Source: an uncultured beta proteobacterium
Lineage (GTDB): Bacteria; Pseudomonadota; Gammaproteobacteria; Burkholderiales; Burkholderiaceae
Direction of reading: 5' to 3'
DNA length: 64,000 nucleotides
Assembly: GCA_903867305.1 (NCBI GenBank)
Contig: CAIPQU010000045.1
Span: 89,723-153,722 of the forward strand
The position numbers and the translations under genes were made by a program. Below the pieces are notes generated by a model. That model made no database searches, was not told the origin of the DNA, and saw only the letters and a program-made list of their open reading frames with translations. This document shows, one piece after another, positions 61,162 through 64,000 of this stretch. Position 1 is the stretch's first letter. Each line of letters begins with the position of its first letter.

Positions 61162-62523
61162 CTAGACTTTGATGTACGGTGGGGTCGATATCTCAGGCAG
61201 ATTGGGTACCTTATCATTTCCCAGTAAAGGATCATCGGCTTGTCTTGCTAAATAAAAGACGGTCCAGATGTAGGCACTCAACAAGCAGACGTACAAAATG
61301 ACATAAAGAAATAAAGTGCTAAACACTAAGCTATTCGATTGATCCGTAACAGCATCTGCTGTCCTGAGTAAACCTGTAACCAAATAAGGCTGTCTCCCAA
61401 CCTCGGTGACATACCACCCAGCAACCACACCAATCCAACCAGAGAAGGTCATCCAAACCATCGACTTAGTGAACCACATTGGCAGTCGAGATCTTTTAAA
61501 TAGATACCAGCGTCCAAGCCAGGCACTCAGTAACATCAGTACTCCAATCCCAACCATAATACGAAAAGCAAAAAATACTGGAGCAACCGGTGGTGTTGCA
61601 TTTGGAAACTCATTTAATCCTTTGACCTCACCATCCCAAGTATGGGTGAGATACAAGGATGCTAAATTAGGAACTGCAATCTCAAATAAGTTCGACTGTG
61701 TCTTTGGATCAGGAATTCCGAAAAGTACTGCTGGAACATTTTTTTGCGTTTGCCAAATCCCTTCCATCGCCGCTAATTTTGCTGGTTGATATTCCAAAGT
61801 ATTTTGGCCATGCATGTCGCCCAAGAATATTTGCGTAGGAGCAAGTATAGCTGCGAGTGTTAATGCAAACTTTAAGACCTGATGATTCACCGCTGATGAT
61901 GAGTTGCGCGCAATACGATACGAGGAAATACCGATGAGTGCAAAGCATGCAGTTAAAAATGAGGCAGTCATCATATGCGACAAACGGTAGGGCATCGAAG
62001 GATTAAAAATGACCTCTAACCAACTCGTCACATGTGCTTGACCATTAATCATCTCAAATCCTTGGGGAGTCTGCATCCATGAATCTAAAACGATAATCCA
62101 AAAGGCCGAAAGAGACGTTCCAAACGCCACTAAAAAACAAGATAAGAGATGTACTTTTTGAGAAACGCGATCTTTACCAAACAACATAATGCCTAAAAAA
62201 GTAGCTTCAAGGAAGAAGGCTGTTAAAACTTCGTATCCCAATAATGGACCAGCGATATTACCAACAGTTTTCATATAACCGGGCCAATTAGTCCCAAACT
62301 GAAAACTCATCGTAATACCAGTAACGACCCCTAAAGCAAAAGTCAAAGCAAAAATCTTGACCCAGAATTTATAAGCATCATTCCACACCTCGAGTTGCGT
62401 TCGAATATGCTTGAGCTTGAAATAAAATAAAAACCAACCTAGAGCAATACTCAAGGTAGGAAATAAAATATGAAAAGTAATATTTGCAGCGAACTGCATT
62501 CTGCTCAGAAGCAATGTATCCAT
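61162..62523 (-). CDS. cydA: Cytochrome bd-type quinol oxidase subunit I (CioA-like)
   Basis: A 453-residue multi-helix protein with heme-ligand regions at the N-terminus (RMQFAANITFHILFPTLSIALGW) and GYEVLTAFFLEATFLGIMLFG, and C-terminal GWYVTEVGRQPYLVTGLLRTADAV. The total length and short quinol loop match the cyanide-insensitive (CioA) branch rather than E. coli CydA. Such oxidases act at low oxygen or under respiratory stress. Confidence 0.94.
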   Translation of the reverse strand: MDTLLLSRMQFAANITFHILFPTLSIALGWFLFYFKLKHIRTQLEVWNDAYKFWVKIFALTFALGVVTGITMSFQFGTNWPGYMKTVGNIAGPLLGYEVLTAFFLEATFLGIMLFGKDRVSQKVHLLSCFLVAFGTSLSAFWIIVLDSWMQTPQGFEMINGQAHVTSWLEVIFNPSMPYRLSHMMTASFLTACFALIGISSYRIARNSSSAVNHQVLKFALTLAAILAPTQIFLGDMHGQNTLEYQPAKLAAMEGIWQTQKNVPAVLFGIPDPKTQSNLFEIAVPNLASLYLTHTWDGEVKGLNEFPNATPPVAPVFFAFRIMVGIGVLMLLSAWLGRWYLFKRSRLPMWFTKSMVWMTFSGWIGVVAGWYVTEVGRQPYLVTGLLRTADAVTDQSNSLVFSTLFLYVILYVCLLSAYIWTVFYLARQADDPLLGNDKVPNLPEISTPPYIKV

Positions 62524-62645
62524 GAAGTCTTTCCTTCATTTTCGTGAATAATGTATTAGCAAGACTACTTTACAACAACATCAACTGTATTTACATATTT
62601 TTCATCAATTTTGAGTAAGTATGCACTTACCTTGATATCTAACAA

Positions 62646-62942
62646 TTAATTCTTCTGCCCTTTGAGATTTGGGGGAATTGCGGCTTCGATTTGATATAGC
62701 CAGGCCAAAAGTTCCGCAACAACTCGGTATAACTCACCAGGAATCTCTCGATCAAGATCAATATCCATTAACAGTGATACTAACTCTTTAGATTCATGAA
62801 CGTAAACACCATGCTCTTTCGCCAGTTTGATAATTTGCTCTGCAACAGCCCCTTTACCCGAGGCAACTACCGTAGGCGCCCTTGAGCCGGCTTCATAAGC
62901 CAACGCGACTGCATTTTTAAGGCTTTTAGGAGCTTGTTCCAT
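62646..62942 (-). CDS. FlhB C-terminal domain-like protein
   Basis: A 98-residue protein matching only the cytoplasmic domain of the flagellar export switch FlhB (AVALAYEAGSRAPTVVASGKGAVAEQIIKLAKEHGV onward). The NPTH autocleavage site and membrane part are absent; the position is occupied by SRAPTVVA. Such stand-alone FlhB-like genes usually follow fliK. It overlaps the FliK-like gene by 17 bases. ATG 62942 is used; the frame extends 12 codons upstream. Confidence 0.88.
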   Translation of the reverse strand: MEQAPKSLKNAVALAYEAGSRAPTVVASGKGAVAEQIIKLAKEHGVYVHESKELVSLLMDIDLDREIPGELYRVVAELLAWLYQIEAAIPPNLKGQKN

Positions 62943-63951
62943 CTTTTTCGACCAAGAATTGAGATACCTGAGTACCACTTGCCTCTAATGAATTACTCAG
63001 CAAGGATTGCGAATTGGACAAGATAGGTGCCGCATCAGGATTTTTTGCCGTAATCCGAAAACTGGCAGAGTTTCCTGTGAGTTGAATCGACGCGTGAATT
63101 TGCCCCAGTTTTGGCAAATCGAATTTGACTGTCGTGAGCCATGTTTTTTCGTCAGGCCTTGCTTGTGGAGATGATTTTTTTGAAGTGTCTTCTTTAATTT
63201 GCCATTCAAAGGGCTGTCCTGGTAAAAGCTCTCCACGCCATAAAAATTGTCGATTCTCTTGAGCATTGAGTTGTGCAGGAATCAATTGAGTTTGGGGAAT
63301 ATCTGACACATGTCCACTATGCGTTGTCTGATTCGGTAGATTTTGATTTTGTGGCTCTTGACGCACTTGGTCTAAAGTACGCTGCCCATTGGCCCATTCC
63401 TTTAAATGAGACTCATAAAAGGCCCCACTCAGTTGCACGGCTTCATGAAGTTGACCAGGTAATTCTGTGGCCATTTGTTTCGTATCCGTGGGTGGATTTG
63501 CAAGAAGAGCGTGCGACCCCTTTAAAGTGGCGGCTTCTGGATGATTGGTATCTGTATTTTGTAATAACTGCCCTAGAATTTTAGCTCCTGGACTAATGTC
63601 GATACTTTCCGTTTGAACAGTAATAGGCTCATTACCCAATTGAAAGGTTAATTCTGGTGGGGGTTTGATTAACTTTAAATCAATCTTGTCACCCACCGTA
63701 TAACCAGCTGGTAATTGCATTTGAATTTGCGTACTTTGATTGCTTGGTGGTGCTGGAGGAAATTGAACAACAGCCTTACCATCTTGCATCATCGCCGCAA
63801 CAGTAGCTTGGAAGGTTTTCCCAACAGCCACTTGATTAAATCGTGACTGAGCTTCTAGACGAAGGTCCCCAATCGGCGCTGTATTGCGAAGAGCAGATGT
63901 CGAAGAAACAGATTGAGCACTTACCTGGCATTCCCCTATTTTAGTAGACAC
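62926..63951 (-). CDS. FliK-like flagellar hook-length control protein
   Basis: 341 residues, Gln/Pro/Ser-rich through the middle and ending in a compact domain (WLTTVKFDLPKLGQIHASIQLTGNSASFRI, about 265-300) typical of FliK C-termini, where the T3S4 domain switches export specificity. The start is GTG at 63949-63951; no ATG lies near. It overlaps the FlhB-like gene, and a partial CDS ends just upstream. The N-terminal part is poorly conserved, as usual. Confidence 0.8.
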   Translation of the reverse strand: MSTKIGECQVSAQSVSSTSALRNTAPIGDLRLEAQSRFNQVAVGKTFQATVAAMMQDGKAVVQFPPAPPSNQSTQIQMQLPAGYTVGDKIDLKLIKPPPELTFQLGNEPITVQTESIDISPGAKILGQLLQNTDTNHPEAATLKGSHALLANPPTDTKQMATELPGQLHEAVQLSGAFYESHLKEWANGQRTLDQVRQEPQNQNLPNQTTHSGHVSDIPQTQLIPAQLNAQENRQFLWRGELLPGQPFEWQIKEDTSKKSSPQARPDEKTWLTTVKFDLPKLGQIHASIQLTGNSASFRITAKNPDAAPILSNSQSLLSNSLEASGTQVSQFLVEKDGTSS

Positions 63952-63954
63952 TTC

Positions 63955-63999
63955 TCATAACGCAATTTGACGCTTTTCAAACTCAAGAGGACTTAATTG
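63955..63999 (-). CDS. 3' end of an upstream gene, unidentified
   Basis: On the minus strand an open frame enters from the right edge and ends at a TGA (63955-63957), three bases before the FliK-like start. Only 14 residues (ending FEKRQIAL) are visible. A flagellar gene is likely from context, but the sequence is too short to name. Confidence 0.4.
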   Translation of the reverse strand, partial: QLSPLEFEKRQIAL

Positions 64000-64000
64000 G

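Overview
The window is almost entirely the photosynthesis gene cluster of an aerobic anoxygenic phototrophic bacterium, with ordinary chromosomal genes on both flanks. The low G+C, AT-rich intergenic DNA, the gene order, a four-heme PufC, AcsF as the only visible cyclase and a CrtA-type ketocarotenoid branch point to a betaproteobacterium, most likely Polynucleobacter or a close relative. That placement is inference, not a database result.

Layout. 1-2024 (+): the 3' end of an aconitase-superfamily large subunit, its small subunit and a PEP-mutase/isocitrate-lyase family lyase. 2028-9153 (-): bchG, a PucC-family (ORF428-like) gene, bchP, tspO, hemA, dxs. 9274-24654 (-): one long, tightly packed run bchF-bchN-bchB-bchH-bchL-bchM-lhaA-puhA-puhB-puhC-orf111-acsF-puhE-ispH. 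24831-30312 (+): the regulators aerR/ppaA and ppsR, then crtA-crtD-crtC. 30305-43798 (-): the superoperon crtE-crtF-bchC-bchX-bchY-bchZ-pufB-orf73-pufA-pufL-pufM-pufC-crtI-crtB. 44106-52102 (+): bchO followed by a complete System I cytochrome c maturation set ccmABCDEFGHI and a 50-codon ORF. 52091-54933 (-): bchI-bchD. From 55086 on: a cupin protein, an MFS transporter, divergent selD/selU, a 3-hydroxyisobutyrate dehydrogenase family reductase, cyanide-insensitive-type bd oxidase genes, and a FliK-like/FlhB C-terminal-like flagellar pair.

The genes cover the route from precursors (hemA for ALA; dxs and ispH for isoprenoids) through Mg chelation (bchHID), methylation (bchM), oxygen-dependent ring closure (acsF), dark protochlorophyllide reduction (bchLNB), bacteriochlorin formation (bchXYZ, bchF, bchC), esterification (bchG, bchP), carotenoids (crtE/B/I/C/D/F/A), and the reaction centre with LH1 (pufBALMC, puhA) plus assembly factors. 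No LH2 (puc) genes and no anaerobic cyclase bchE are present.

The regulators AerR and PpsR sit in the middle of the cluster. I found TGT-N12-ACA palindromes (the PpsR/CrtJ operator form) or one-mismatch versions upstream of bchG, bchF/aerR, ppsR, bchC and crtE. The items most worth a second look are a 73-codon membrane ORF placed between pufB and pufA, a 111-codon ORF coupled to acsF, the ccm operon fused to bchO, the 50-codon ORF after ccmI, paired operators with identical 7-bp gaps, and a four-copy 13-bp tandem repeat beside cydB.
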